64,000 nt of DNA from NCBI GenBank assembly GCA_022828595.1, contig JAKGHH010000002.1, positions 69,226,383 through 69,290,382 on the forward strand. Reading direction: 5' to 3'. Positions within the stretch are counted from its first letter, which is position 1; every line of letters starts with the position of its first letter. Made by a program: the position numbers and the translations under genes. This document shows, piece by piece, positions 11,407 to 21,602 of this stretch. This stretch comes from Nelumbo lutea (taxonomy: Eukaryota; Streptophyta; Magnoliopsida; Proteales; Nelumbonaceae). A model generated the notes under the pieces. That model made no database searches and was not told the origin of the DNA. It saw only the letters and a list, made by a program, of their open reading frames with translations.

Positions 11407-11500
11407 ATAATCAATCCCAAGAACTTGAGTGAAACCTTGTGCAACTAAATACACTTTACAACGCTTAGTGGTACCATACAAGGGTGGAGACATGGGTGGC
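11407..11500 (-). pseudogene. Upstream RT part of the minus-strand copia relic
   Basis: On the minus strand this encodes YLVAQGFTQVLGIDY, a standard start of copia RT. It is separated from 5690-7454 by the gypsy insertion. Joined across the target duplication the frame would continue into the RT segment at 7454. Confidence 0.75.
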
Positions 11501-11714
11501 GGAGGGGAGCCATGCTCAGACCTACACTCACGCCTACGCCCACTTCCTAGCTTTAGTTGGCATCAAGTTATAGCCATAGAGTTAGCTGCCCTCCAATGCA
11601 CCCAAACTTGGAATTTAACTTCCTTATACCACCTAGTAAGACTCCTGGGTATTGTTGGGTTTATAAAGTCAAGTTTACGGTCGATGATACCATTAACCAT
11701 TGTAAATCAACTAG

Positions 11715-11998
11715 TTTTTTCGAATCGTCATTGACCCAGATGATTGGACCATTCAGCCTGGGAATCATCAAGGCAAATGGTTCCGTTTCACCCTTAACCC
11801 AGTCCTTGGCCCAAAACCGTTGATTTGGTCAGCGACCCACTGACTTGGGCAGTTGAACCATTGACACGTTCAATAATTTTTGGTCTTTTTTATTTTAATT
11901 TAGAACAGATTGTCCATTTAAACCAGACGGTCGAACCACTGACCCAAAGACTAATGGCCAAAATCGTTGCAATTCTGAGTCAGTTTTTAAAACCTTGA
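11715..11998. mobile_element. MITE-like insert in the plus-strand copia relic
   Basis: About 280 bp lacking copia similarity separate two parts of one conserved RT block. The right end TTTTTAAAACCTTGA recurs at 18650 and 19820, which suggests a repeat family. Ends are approximate and no clear target duplication was found. Confidence 0.5.
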
Positions 11999-12537
11999 AA
12001 TCAATTTAGTTTTGACATGTTTCACTCAAACTGCTAAGACTAATTACCACGGAACATATGCACCAGTGGCTAAATTTATCATTGTGTGGTGTTTACTGGC
12101 CTTAGTTGCAACTTGTGGATAAGAGCTGCATCAAATTGGTTTGACATCCTTTTTCGTGCTCTTCGACAATGTGGTTTTATTCATTCTTCTACAAAACATG
12201 TTCTCTTTACCCTCACAAAACTTAAAAGTTTTCTAGCAGTATTAGCTTATGTTGAAGATCTAGTGATAACTAGAAATTATCTTGCAAGCATTGCTATCTT
12301 AAGGCTTATCTCTACCATTGTTTACTTATGAAGGACCTTGGCTTGCTTTGATACTTTTTAGGCATTAAAGTTCTTTGATCATTTGATGGAATCTTGTTGA
12401 GCTACCTTAAGTATACCTTAGACATCCTCAAGGATGTTGGCTTGTTGGGATGTAAGCCAAGTCCATTTGCTATTGAAAAACATTGGCTAGGCCCAAATTC
12501 TAATTACTTGATACCCCATCTTAATCGAGACCGGATC

Positions 12538-12690
12538 TTCTCCTCACACTTGGTGCCTCACAGGCGCCTCACATGCACATCCTATCATGCATTGGGAACA
12601 TCTCCCGTACTTATTACTTATTATTCACGGGAGATGTTCCCAATGAATGATGGATGTGCCTGTGAGGTGCCCATTTGTGAGGAGTAGATA
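12538..12690. mobile_element. Foldback (hairpin) MITE, about 150 bp
   Basis: The sequence is nearly a perfect palindrome with arms of about 60-70 bases around a 15-20 base loop. GGGAACATCTCCCGT (about 12595) pairs with ACGGGAGATGTTCCC, and flanking GCCTCACA / TGTGAGG segments extend the stem. A related hairpin core is at 36984-37032. No coding capacity. Confidence 0.75.
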
Positions 12691-12919
12691 CCATCACATC
12701 CTAATTTGTACGAATGCCATCTCATTTACCTTACTAGTACATGCTTGGAAATCAGTTATATAAATACGTTGTTTATACATTCAGCCAATTCATGAGTGAT
12801 CCTTGATAGCAACACATTGATATTTCTTTGCCTGTAAGAGAATAGTATTTTTCTTCTCAACAAATTGTGATTTCCATCTTTGAGTTTTTTTGTGACTCTA
12901 ATTAAGCTTGTCCTACAGG

Positions 12920-13460
12920 AAAATGGGGCTATAGCTATGGCACTTTAGCTACGGTCAGAAAAACCATAGCTAAAACATGGGATATAACCACGTATAATTT
13001 TAATGTCTGTGGCAAAAAGTTGAGCTTTAGCTACAAACAAGTTGTCCGTGGCTAAAAGATATTTATAGCCACAGTTATAATGTATTAGTGGTTATAAGTT
13101 ACAAAACAGAAGTTGAGCTTTAGCTACAGACAATTTATCCGTGGTTAAAAGTTATTCTGTCATGGCTAAAAGATATTTATAGCCACGGTTATAATGTATC
13201 CGTGATTATAAGTTACAAAGCAGAAATTGAGCTTTAGCTACGGACAATTTGTCTGTGGTTAAAAGTTATTCTGTCAGTGGCTAAAAAGTATTTATAACCA
13301 CAGTTATAATGTATTCGTGGCTATAAGTTACAAAAATAGAAGTTGAGCTTTAGCTACGGACAATTTGTTCGTGGTTAAAAGTTATTCTATATGTGGCTAA
13401 AGAACTATTTATCACTATAGCCACGGATAACTAAAATTCTGTGGCTATAATTACGAAGTT
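12920..13460. repeat. Left subterminal repeat region of the CACTA element
   Basis: About four tandem units of roughly 115-120 bp each carry GAGCTTTAGCTACGGACAA, GTGGTTAAAAGTTATTCTG and a TATAGCCACGGTTATAATG-like block. Short inverted and direct copies of TAGCTACGG are spread throughout. In characterised CACTA elements such motifs bind the transposase; that role here is inferred. Confidence 0.75.
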
Positions 13461-15157
13461 AATCATATTTAGCTACAATCATTTTATTCCTAGATCATAA
13501 ATAATAATCATATAATATTCGTATAAATATCTATTATTATTAATTACTTTTTTATAGTAAATAAATAATTAAGAATTTATTAAAGTAAATGAATATAGTT
13601 AATAATTAAAAAATTATTAGCTCATTACTATTGCATAACAATAATAATTAATGATTTTTATTTAATAATAATTAAACTAGAAAATAAATTATTAATAATT
13701 TCATAAGTACATTAATAAAAAGAAATTAATTTATAAAATAGAAATAAATAAGTATTAATTATTATTTGATTAGTTAAAACTAATAATAAAAAAGTAATTT
13801 AATTATTTAAGTAAATTAATAATTAATTAAAAATAATAAACTAAATATAAAACCACTAATAGTAAATTAATTAGTTACCTATGAATGAAAATAATATTGA
13901 CATTTAAACTAAATTATTTAAATTCATAAGTAAATTATTAATAAAGTAATAGTTATAAAATATAGATAAATAATTATTAGTTATTATTTTATTAATTAAG
14001 TAATAACTAATAATTTATTTAATAAATTATTTCAACTACTTTACCTATTTTTTGCCTCAAAGTGTAATTTTTAACTTTTATTATTTGTGAAAGATGAAAA
14101 ACTAAAATAAAATGTAAATAAATCAATATATATATTCTACATATTTCAAAACAACATTATTTATTCTATATATAATAAAACTTGTAACACAAACTAATGT
14201 TTAGAAAGTTGGACGAGACTAGCTAGTCAGGTTATTGTTAAACCATGACCCAACCTACGTTCATACACCTAACCCTATTTACTCCAAAAAAAAAATCCAA
14301 ACCATCCACCAAACTGGTCTAACCCAAGAACTAATGAATTGGTCGTGGGTAACATTTTTGCTACCTATGTGTTTTAAAGTACTGAAGGCACCTTACCCTG
14401 CTATTTTTGGCATAAAACAAGGGTGATCATTTTAGCGACTTGGGAAATTTCGCTCTTGGACCTAGATTTTGTGTTTAAGCCATAGCTGAGGCTCGGGCCC
14501 TCATTAGAGCCCCAAATTTTAGGGTTGGGCATAGGCCTAATACTTTAAACCCGCCTTAGGCTTAACTTGACTCACATATATTTAACTATATGTATATTAT
14601 AGATAATATATATGGTATTTTATATTACATAGAAATAGAGCATTCAATGGGTCAGGTTCGATCCGACGAACCCAACTTTCATAACTGATTAGGTTGGTTA
14701 TGGTTCTAGGAATCGGAACCAATAAGTTGACTCTAGTTCTAGATATATTGTCCCAATTATTATCAGTTTGGAACTGGTTCCACCTAATCCTGAATCGATT
14801 CAAACCCGACCTAATAGTCAGATTTCTTCTCTTCTCCCCTCTTAGTGAAACCTTTTTCTGTTGCGACATTATCTTATTTAGGTCATAGTGACCAAAATCT
14901 AATGTTCAGTCTATAACACCGATGACCAACCATCCCCATTGACCTTTATTCACTAATGACATAGAGACAACAAATACACTACAATCAAAGGCATGGGTCA
15001 TGGCATATTTGGTGTTTCATTTTTCATCTCAAAAAGCAAATGTCATGCCACAAGAAATGAAAGCTAGGGGTACTCAAATTTAGTTACCGAAATGAAAACC
15101 AAATCGAACCAAACTAAATAAGCAAATTTAGTTTGATTTATTTGATTCTTGGTTTGG
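13461..15157. other. AT-rich interior of the CACTA element, no gene seen
   Basis: From 13490 to 14200 it is over 80 percent A+T with ATTAATTA-type low-complexity sequence. From 14420 to 14560 there is a GGGCC-rich hAT-MITE-like stretch, and from 14640 to 14830 a TTCGATCC / GGAACCAATAAG-type repeat. No open frame has recognisable similarity. Confidence 0.5.
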
Positions 15158-15290
15158 TAGTGGCTTAGTTGGTAGGATCTCTAGTCGTTATAGCAAAGAC
15201 CTAGGATCAAATTCTGTTGTCACTAGGGTTGGGGGATATGGTACCTCCCATTGTGCAGCCCCTTGAATATATATATATATATATATATTA
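15158..15290 (+). mobile_element. Possible tRNA-derived SINE followed by (AT)n
   Basis: TGGCTTAGTTGG fits a Pol III A box and GGATCAAATTC about 40 bases later fits a B box with a few mismatches. The segment ends in an (AT)n run at about 15267-15290. It lies within the CACTA element. No target duplication was established. Confidence 0.4.
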
Positions 15291-15339
15291 TAAGTTTATA
15301 AATAGTGATATATATTATTATATGTATTAATAATAATAT

Positions 15340-15910
15340 ATTCGCCCCATTGCGCCATCTTCTTCCCCCATTCCCTCTCTTTTTCTCACACTCAACGCCG
15401 TTCTTGACCGTGCCCAGGAGTCTCTCCCGCTGCTGCAACCAGCGGCGAGTTTAAACCCCACCGGCGACAACTGAATCCCTAGTTTCTTCGTACCTCCCTT
15501 CTATTTCAATTGTTGACCGCTTAACCTCCCGCTTCTCGTCATCGCCAAAATCCCACCGTATCCCCTGCTTTCTATCTCTTCAATCAGCCAAATAGATCCA
15601 TCACAACAGCGGCGTGGATACGCATCATCTATCTCCAAAACCTGAACGTGGGAACCAACAGCTGAGTTTCTCCATCACCGTGAAGGTTAGAAGCGGTAGA
15701 CTCCCGATCCCCAATTCCGTTTTCCTAGCCGCTTGAATAGATCTACAGTCATAGCGGCAATTCAGACGTTCCCTCTCCATTTCGATCAAGATCTCCCATT
15801 CAATAGTGTGTTGCTTCCCGATAGCCATTGTCATTCAAAGAAGAGAGACTTGCGTCAGTTCTGGAATCCCGCATCATCGTTCGGTTTCAGGCCAAAATCC
15901 CGAATCAGGT
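15340..15910 (+). other. GC-richer leader-like segment inside the CACTA element
   Basis: After an AT-rich region the composition changes to pyrimidine-rich sequence with CTCC, TTCTTCCCCC and CATC motifs, typical of a plant 5' leader. It ends in CGAATCAG followed by GTAAGCTC, a good splice donor at 15909-15916. It could be the first non-coding exon of the element's own gene or a captured host fragment. No convincing coding frame follows. Confidence 0.4.
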
Positions 15911-16879
15911 AAGCTCTAGCCTTGACAATTTCTTTGTTATTTTTGGTAAGACTATTTCTCTTACAGTCACGTAAACGCTCGACATCAACCCAGCTCGGCT
16001 TTGTTTTTCTTCTGCAATTCCCATAGATGAAGCCAGGATCTGTTAAGGTATAAAATTTGAATCAGCTACCCCCGTCGGCTCTGATTTTGACTTCGTTAGT
16101 CTTTATTGCTCATTGCCTCCAAAAAGTTTCTTGATTTTGGATTGAGTTGATAACTGTTTTTAGCGTATTTGGAATGCATCAAGTTATGTTATTTCTAGTA
16201 GTTGAAGCCTTTGACGTTGGAGAGAAGAGAGACTACAAATCTGCAGCTCCAACTAGTGAATTTTCTTAGTGTTTGAAAAAAAAAACAAAAAAATAAATAA
16301 AATGATAATGAATAAAGGTTGCATTAGTAAGAAAAATAAAAAATGAAAGAGATGAAAGAAGGGAGGGAGGAGTGATAACCCAGAGGGAAATAGAATTGGT
16401 GCTTCTACGAATCAGACGAATCAGAGGGAAGGGAGAGTTGCCCATTCAGGATATTGAAAAGAATTTATCTTTCATTTTGTCATTGTATATTGTATTTTGT
16501 TACTTAACTTCCTTCAATTAGATTATCTCTAATTTTATTTTTGGTTTTTCTTTGTAGGTTAAACATGCAATGAGCAATTCTTAAAGCGTTGTTGAAGATT
16601 ATGGATAATTCTTTTATATTTAGAATTTCTCTTTTTTTAAGGTCATGTAGACTTCAATATGTATTAAGAGAAATTTGACATTTATAATACATTTTAAACA
16701 ATGATGTATTCAAATTATAAATGGCATGTAATTTCTTATTACAATAATATAACCATTTGCTAGAAATTATGTAATTTCTATGTGATGTATGAATGAAACA
16801 TGTATTGCTTTAAAGTGGTGGTTCCAATTGTTGTTATTATTTTTACTACTTTAATTGGAATATAGTCACTATTATTCAA
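15911..16879. other. AT-rich interior of the CACTA element, no gene seen
   Basis: Intron-like T-rich sequence after the candidate donor at 15909, with poly(A)/poly(T) runs. No recognisable protein. Confidence 0.4.
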
Positions 16880-17500
16880 AAAAAAAAACTGTAGTTATAG
16901 ATTAAAGCAATTAACTACGGTTTTGAAAGAAATTGTGGTTATAGATTTCAGTTTTCAGCCATGGTTTGTTAAAAAACTGTAGTTATAGATTAAAGCAATT
17001 AGCTACAGTTTTGTAAGAAACCATGGATATAGAATGCATCTTTCAACTATGGTTTGTCAAAAAAGTTGTAGCTATAGGTTTAGTATTTAGCATCGGTTTT
17101 GGTAAAAAAAACTGTGGTTATAAGTTGGTACATTTACCTATGATTTTGTAATAAACCGTAGCTATAAATGAAAAGCTTTAGCTAGGGTTTTGTAAAAGTC
17201 TGTGGTTATAGATTTGAATATATAGCTATAGATAATTTAAAAATCATAGCTATATACATCTTTTAACTACGGTTCAGCCCGTGGTTAAAGGATCATATGG
17301 TTTGCGTACGCCCTTTATCTACGGACAAATACATAGCTATAGATGGGTTATAGCCTCGGATTAATTGAACCATAGTCGTAGGGTATAGCCATGTGAACAT
17401 AGGCTATGATTTTCTGTCCGTAGCTAAACCGTAACTATAAGTCTATAGCTACGATTTTTTTTACCTTTACCTACCATTTTATCCTGTAGCTAAAGGTCGT
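16880..17500. repeat. Right subterminal repeat region of the CACTA element
   Basis: About nine degenerate copies of a CTGTAGTTATAGATTAAAG / CTACGGTTTTG pattern with spacing of about 50-60 bases run to the right terminus. Motifs are in the opposite orientation to many left-side copies. Confidence 0.72.
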
Positions 17501-17639
17501 ATTTCTTGTAGTGGCTGCCAGCTAATTTAGTTACAACAGCTCTTGTACTACAAATGTCTATATTTCTTCATTAATAGATACATTTTCTGCATCGCTCATT
17601 TTCTCTCTTGATTCCACTCTCTATTATTGTTAAGTTTTA

Positions 17640-18120
17640 AAGTACCAAGTCATTTATTGTAGTTGATGGTTCTTGGCACACCAGCGCAAGCTCTACCCTT
17701 ATTACAAGGATTTTGCGTGCTTCCCATCTAACCAACACTCTCAATATTGTAGATGGACAGAATTGTTTGGTCAACTTAACAGTTAAAGCTGAACTCTAGG
17801 CTTGAGGAAGTTTCTTTCTCATGACATTCTTCAATCAATTCCCTTTTCAGTTGCTATATAAGTTCTTTGCAAAATGAAGGAAACCTGAAGAAACATCAAT
17901 TGGCATGAACAACCTCTTTTTGAACATATTTGGCACATGCTCTTCTTTGTTTTTTATAATATTTCTCTAGTTTATATAAATAGGATGGATGTAATTATAG
18001 CTCAAGTAATGACTCAAAAGGCCAAGATTTCTAAGTTTGTTCTTTCCATCTTTCAATTGTCTGATATCTCCTTGTAGGAGGGGCTTGACTATGTATCCTT
18101 GATATTTCTTGAGTGGTTCC
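17640..18120 (+). pseudogene. LINE RNase H fragment, 5'-truncated
   Basis: The plus strand reads VVDGSWH near 17665 and continues with a degenerate RNase H domain to about 17960. The stretch to 18120 resembles a LINE C-terminus. Several stops are present, and the upstream domains are absent. Confidence 0.5.
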
Positions 18121-19554
18121 TTTCTATTTTTATTTTGCCAAAAAAAGGAACCAGCTAGTTTGGTGTGTCATTTCATTGATCTTATTTACCTCTATCAGCT
18201 CTCTATTTCTAAGTTTTCGTCCATAGAAGAAGAAGAAGATGATGCCCCTTCATCCTTGATCGTTTACTTCCTTTGTTCTTTCTCAATTTTAAGCCTAAAT
18301 TTGTCAATATTCACTCCTATCACAGATCTAAGTTCTTCTTTTAGAGAAAAAAAAATGAAATAAATATAAGAGAAGAAGAACAAGGAGAATGCATCTCAGA
18401 AGTTCGGTGGCCGCTATCTTGGTGTAAATTAGAAACGAGAAACATTATAGAATACTCAGGGTTTTTTTCAACTTCAACACGTCTGAATCATAGCCTGGGT
18501 AGAATGATTCGACAGTTCAACTGCCCAAGTCGACGGTTCTCTAATTATTTCAACATTTTTTTTTCCAAAATAGTAGATCAAGACAAAAACAAAATTAGTG
18601 GTGTAACCAGTCCTTGAGATGAACGATTCAACCATCTAGGTCAAAATGGTTTTAAAACCTTAGCTCAAAGACAATAAAATACAAAAACAAGTAATTAATC
18701 TAGTTGGCTAAAAAACTAATAGTCAAAGAAACAGGTAACCTGAGCACCAAGAGTAAACATATTGTGGGATTTTTGCAAATGACACTAAAATGTCCAGAAA
18801 TGCCAACAATAAAGATCAAATGCCACCAATAGAAAACTCATCTTAGCTAGCAAAATTACTATAACAACAAAAGCTAGGACAAAAACTAATGAAAAACTTA
18901 CTAATTCAACTACAAAATAATCATATATTCTCATGAATAGAATATGATACATATACTTAAATGGGAGCCACCTCAAACGATGAACTGCTTGATTGTCATT
19001 TCATTCCTAACAGTTTTAGGATATTAACTTCATGGTTGACAGGGGGCTGATAAGGCTAGGGATGGGTTGGATGGAAATGGGGGGGTGAATTCAGGGAGGG
19101 TTTTGTGAAATTTATACCTTACCCACCTCCCTAACCTCCCAACCTATACCCTCCCCAAAATCCCCAAAATCTATAGCATATTGAATTTTCATAATTCAAA
19201 CCCTCTCTGCACTTGAGGGTGAGTCATGTTGTTTGATTGGATCTAGAATCTACATCTAATTTCTTATTATTTCATGATATATAAGCAATAAATAAATCAA
19301 CAAAATATTATTAAATCAACACTTAATGCATAAGTTCATAATCCTTCTAACAATATGGGAGTCAGTTTTAGTCTAATACCTTACTCCACTCATATCTGTA
19401 CGGATTGTAAAAATTGCAAAACTCGTCCCCACCCCAAAATACAGATAGCAATTGACATCCCTAAATAAAGACAAATAGTCATCACGTACAACGACTGACA
19501 AGAAATCAACAAAGTATATATTGATATGAGAATAAAAGCAATTAAATAGCATTA
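18121..19554. other. Intergenic, no gene seen
   Basis: AT-rich sequence with short repeats. The 18470-18665 stretch ends in GGTTTTAAAACCTTA and resembles the MITE-like insert at 11715-11998. A CCTCCC-rich stretch lies near 19100-19160. Open frames are short and without similarity. Confidence 0.5.
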
Positions 19555-19569
19555 TTACCATGACGTTTA

Positions 19570-19830
19570 GCATGGTTAATAGACCAAGGTTGTTTAGGCA
19601 AATCAACCAACAACTCAATTACTTGAAGCATGGTTTCAATGCCGGATTGGACGGTTGGACCAGAAAACCACTGACCGAGACAGTCTACTGTTCAAACCGT
19701 TTGAACTGTCCAATGGTTTTTGTAATTTTTATTTTTTGTCAGAAAGGATCATCTGTTTGATTCGAATGGTCATACCATTCAACCCAGGAACCGGACCCCT
19801 GACTGGTTCAGTTTTAAAAACCTTGAATTG
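19570..19830. mobile_element. MITE-like repeat related to 11715-11998
   Basis: It starts near CCAAGGTTGTTTAGG and ends in GTTTTAAAAACCTTGA, an imperfect inverted pair. The body has the same GACC / GGTTCA-rich style as the copies at 11715 and 18470. Ends are approximate. Confidence 0.45.
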
Positions 19831-19859
19831 AAGAGGATTGACTCCAATGCAACAAATCG

Positions 19860-20328
19860 TAGGGATGCAACTTGGGGGAGGGGGTGCGCGGCCGAACTAA
19901 CCCAACCTGCAACTTTACATAGGTTGGGCTTGAATTTTTAGTCCTCAAGCTAGACTTGGGCCCAAAAGTTCGAGTTTTTAGTTTTTCAGGCTTGACTCGA
20001 GACTAGCCCGTAGATAGCCCGAATCTAGCTTGACCTTATCCCAACTCCCAAACCCGATCTGATTATATACATGTATATATGCATAATTTTTTTTGTCGTT
20101 ATACCATATATATATATATACATGTTTATATATTGTATATCAATTTTTACTTTGAGCTGATTGAAAAACCCAAGCCCTACATAGGCCTAACCCAACTCAA
20201 ATGCATTAAATTTTAGTGCAAGCCGGGATCATATTAAATAATTCGGACTTGACCTCAGACTTGGGCCAATTGGTCTTCAGGCCTGGGTTGAGCTAAAACC
20301 TGGCCAACCAACCCAATTTGCACCCCTA
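19860..20328. mobile_element. hAT-type MITE, 469 bp
   Basis: Left TAGGGATGCAA and right TTGCACCCCTA are inverted repeats with one mismatch. ACAAATCG (19852-19859) and ACAAATTG (20329-20336) form an 8 bp target duplication with one mismatch. GGGCC-rich arms flank an ATATAT centre. Confidence 0.83.
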
Positions 20329-20466
20329 ACAAATTGTAATTACAAATCAATAGCAAACTTCACACATGAAAGTACTCCCACCATTAACTTGTTCAAACTC
20401 CCACCATTCGTCCAAACAATTGTCAATTATCCTTGATGTACGAACAACGGTTTCCAGGTTAGAGCT

Positions 20467-21212
20467 TGATGTAGCAAGATCTGGTCACTCCTAGCTGGCA
20501 GGGGCTTCGCTCCTAACCGGCAACAGACAACACCTGAGAAGGAGAAGAAGATGAAGGATTCCCGGGGAGCTCGCCCGATGGGAACACTCCGATGCTTAAG
20601 TTAGAACTCGGTGGAGAGCTTAGAGAGTAGTAAAGGAAAATGAGCTAAGAGTGGAGACGCGCACTTCGTCAAAAATTCCCCTTTGCCCCTCTGTCAAATC
20701 GGGTGTAACCGCCTCCGGTTCTCTGCTACAACCATTATTCGCCATGTTGATTCAATTGGTGCAGGTATCCGTTGTAGTGTACGGTCCTGTCAGTTGAGAG
20801 ACGTTATGCAGAGCTGGCGTGCACGACACCACCTGACGTGAGACGTGGGCGGAGTCCTCTGGACTAGCAGGTGCTGTGCCGCCAGACAAGAGACATGGGA
20901 GCAGTCTGACAAGCACAGTCTTGTCGAATAAGAAGTTTCTCGAAGACTCCGGGTTACTCAATACAAAACTCCTTTGTAGCAAGCTCCCTTGTAGCTAACT
21001 CCTTTGTAGTGAGCTCCAATAGAGAGCTGCCTTGCAGCAAGTTGTTCTATAGAGAGCTATAGCGAGTTGTCTTGTGGCGAGCTGTTCTGCTGGGGTTTCA
21101 GCTAGCTCATTACGCCAAGTTGTGACCAAGCTGTCATGCTGAGCTGTCATTTACGTCGAGTAATATCCATGTGTCCCCTGGTTAGGAGGTCGGGTCAAAT
21201 CACCCTCCATCA
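20467..21212 (-). repeat. 3' LTR of the Tat-like element
   Basis: On the plus strand it starts TGATGTAGCAAGATCTGG and ends CCCTCCATCA, 746 bp. Bases 20467-20700 match 29936-30160 closely. From about 20940 the sequence departs from the other LTR and contains degenerate TTGTAGC-type 15-18 bp repeats. Confidence 0.82.
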
Positions 21213-21232
21213 ATTGCCCCCCACTCCTCGGG
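21213..21232 (-). other. Polypurine tract of the Tat-like element
   Basis: On the minus strand GAGGAGTGGGGGGCAAT directly precedes the 3' LTR. It matches the tract at 8784-8799 of the smaller element in position and style. Confidence 0.72.
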
Positions 21233-21446
21233 CTAAGGGTCTTGCTCTAGCGCGGGGAGTTCATGAAATGACGGGTGGATTTGACCCATAATTCAAATTA
21301 CTTTGACCGATAGCACATGGTTTTTAGGTTTTTCGGGCGCCAAAATATGCGCCAAACTGCCTTAAGTTTCGGAAGACGAGTGGTCGTCTTTATTGTGAGC
21401 CATTGGATTCGCTTTAATCGGAGTTGTTGGTTTTCGGGCACAGTGG

Positions 21447-21456
21447 CTATAAATAG
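21447..21456 (+). promoter_or_regulatory. TATA box for the plus-strand gene inside the gypsy element
   Basis: CTATAAATAG is a consensus plant TATA box about 155 bases before the first ATG of the plus-strand gene (21603). It is oriented against the retrotransposon's own transcription. Transcription is inferred, not shown. Confidence 0.6.
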
Positions 21457-21602
21457 GAGGGCCCCAGGCCTCATTTTTTTATGCCAATTTGCCTTGCTTT
21501 TAGTTTTGAGGCCATGCCTTCGCCTTGTTTGCTCGAGCTCTCCCCGTTCGCGTCGCTTTCTCAGTTCATTTTTTCCTGGTGAGTTCTTTGTCTTGTCCAA
21601 TA

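Larger units (their letters stand above)
11540..12910 (+). pseudogene. Ty1/copia polyprotein relic (RT to RNase H), plus strand
   Basis: Successive copia RT blocks read left to right: TWNL and VYKVKF near 11605-11680, CFTQTAKTNYHGTYAPVAKF at about 12018-12080, a WFDILFRAL block near 12140, and LAYVEDLVIT (a degenerate YVDD) near 12250. The conserved KYTLDILKDVGLLGCKPS follows at 12410-12465. FSQFMSDP near 12780 and CDSN-ACPT near 12890 continue into RNase H. It is interrupted by a MITE-like insert (about 11715-11998) and a foldback element (12538-12690), and it ends where the CACTA element begins. It is closely related to, but inverted relative to, the relic at 5.7-7.5 kb. Confidence 0.8.
12911..17513. 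mobile_element. CACTA (En/Spm-type) DNA transposon, non-autonomous, 4.6 kb
   Basis: The right end reads TTTCTTGTAGTG, the inverse of the classic CACTACAAGAAA terminus. The left end TCCTACAGGAAAA is a mutated match (9 of 13). Both ends carry long subterminal regions full of TAGCTACGG / CTATAGCCACGG repeats, as expected for CACTA elements. I see no transposase. The 3 bp flanks (TTG and GCT) do not match. The left end abuts the copia RNase H relic. Confidence 0.72.

Noticed and set aside
15158..15215. tRNA-like A and B boxes that could be a tRNA gene
   Set aside because: The boxes are imperfect and no cloverleaf with a matched acceptor stem is visible; a SINE head is more likely.
20752..20982. 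Short minus-strand frame with a similar one at 30198-30416
   Set aside because: Both lie in the shared part of the LTRs and reflect LTR identity, not a gene.
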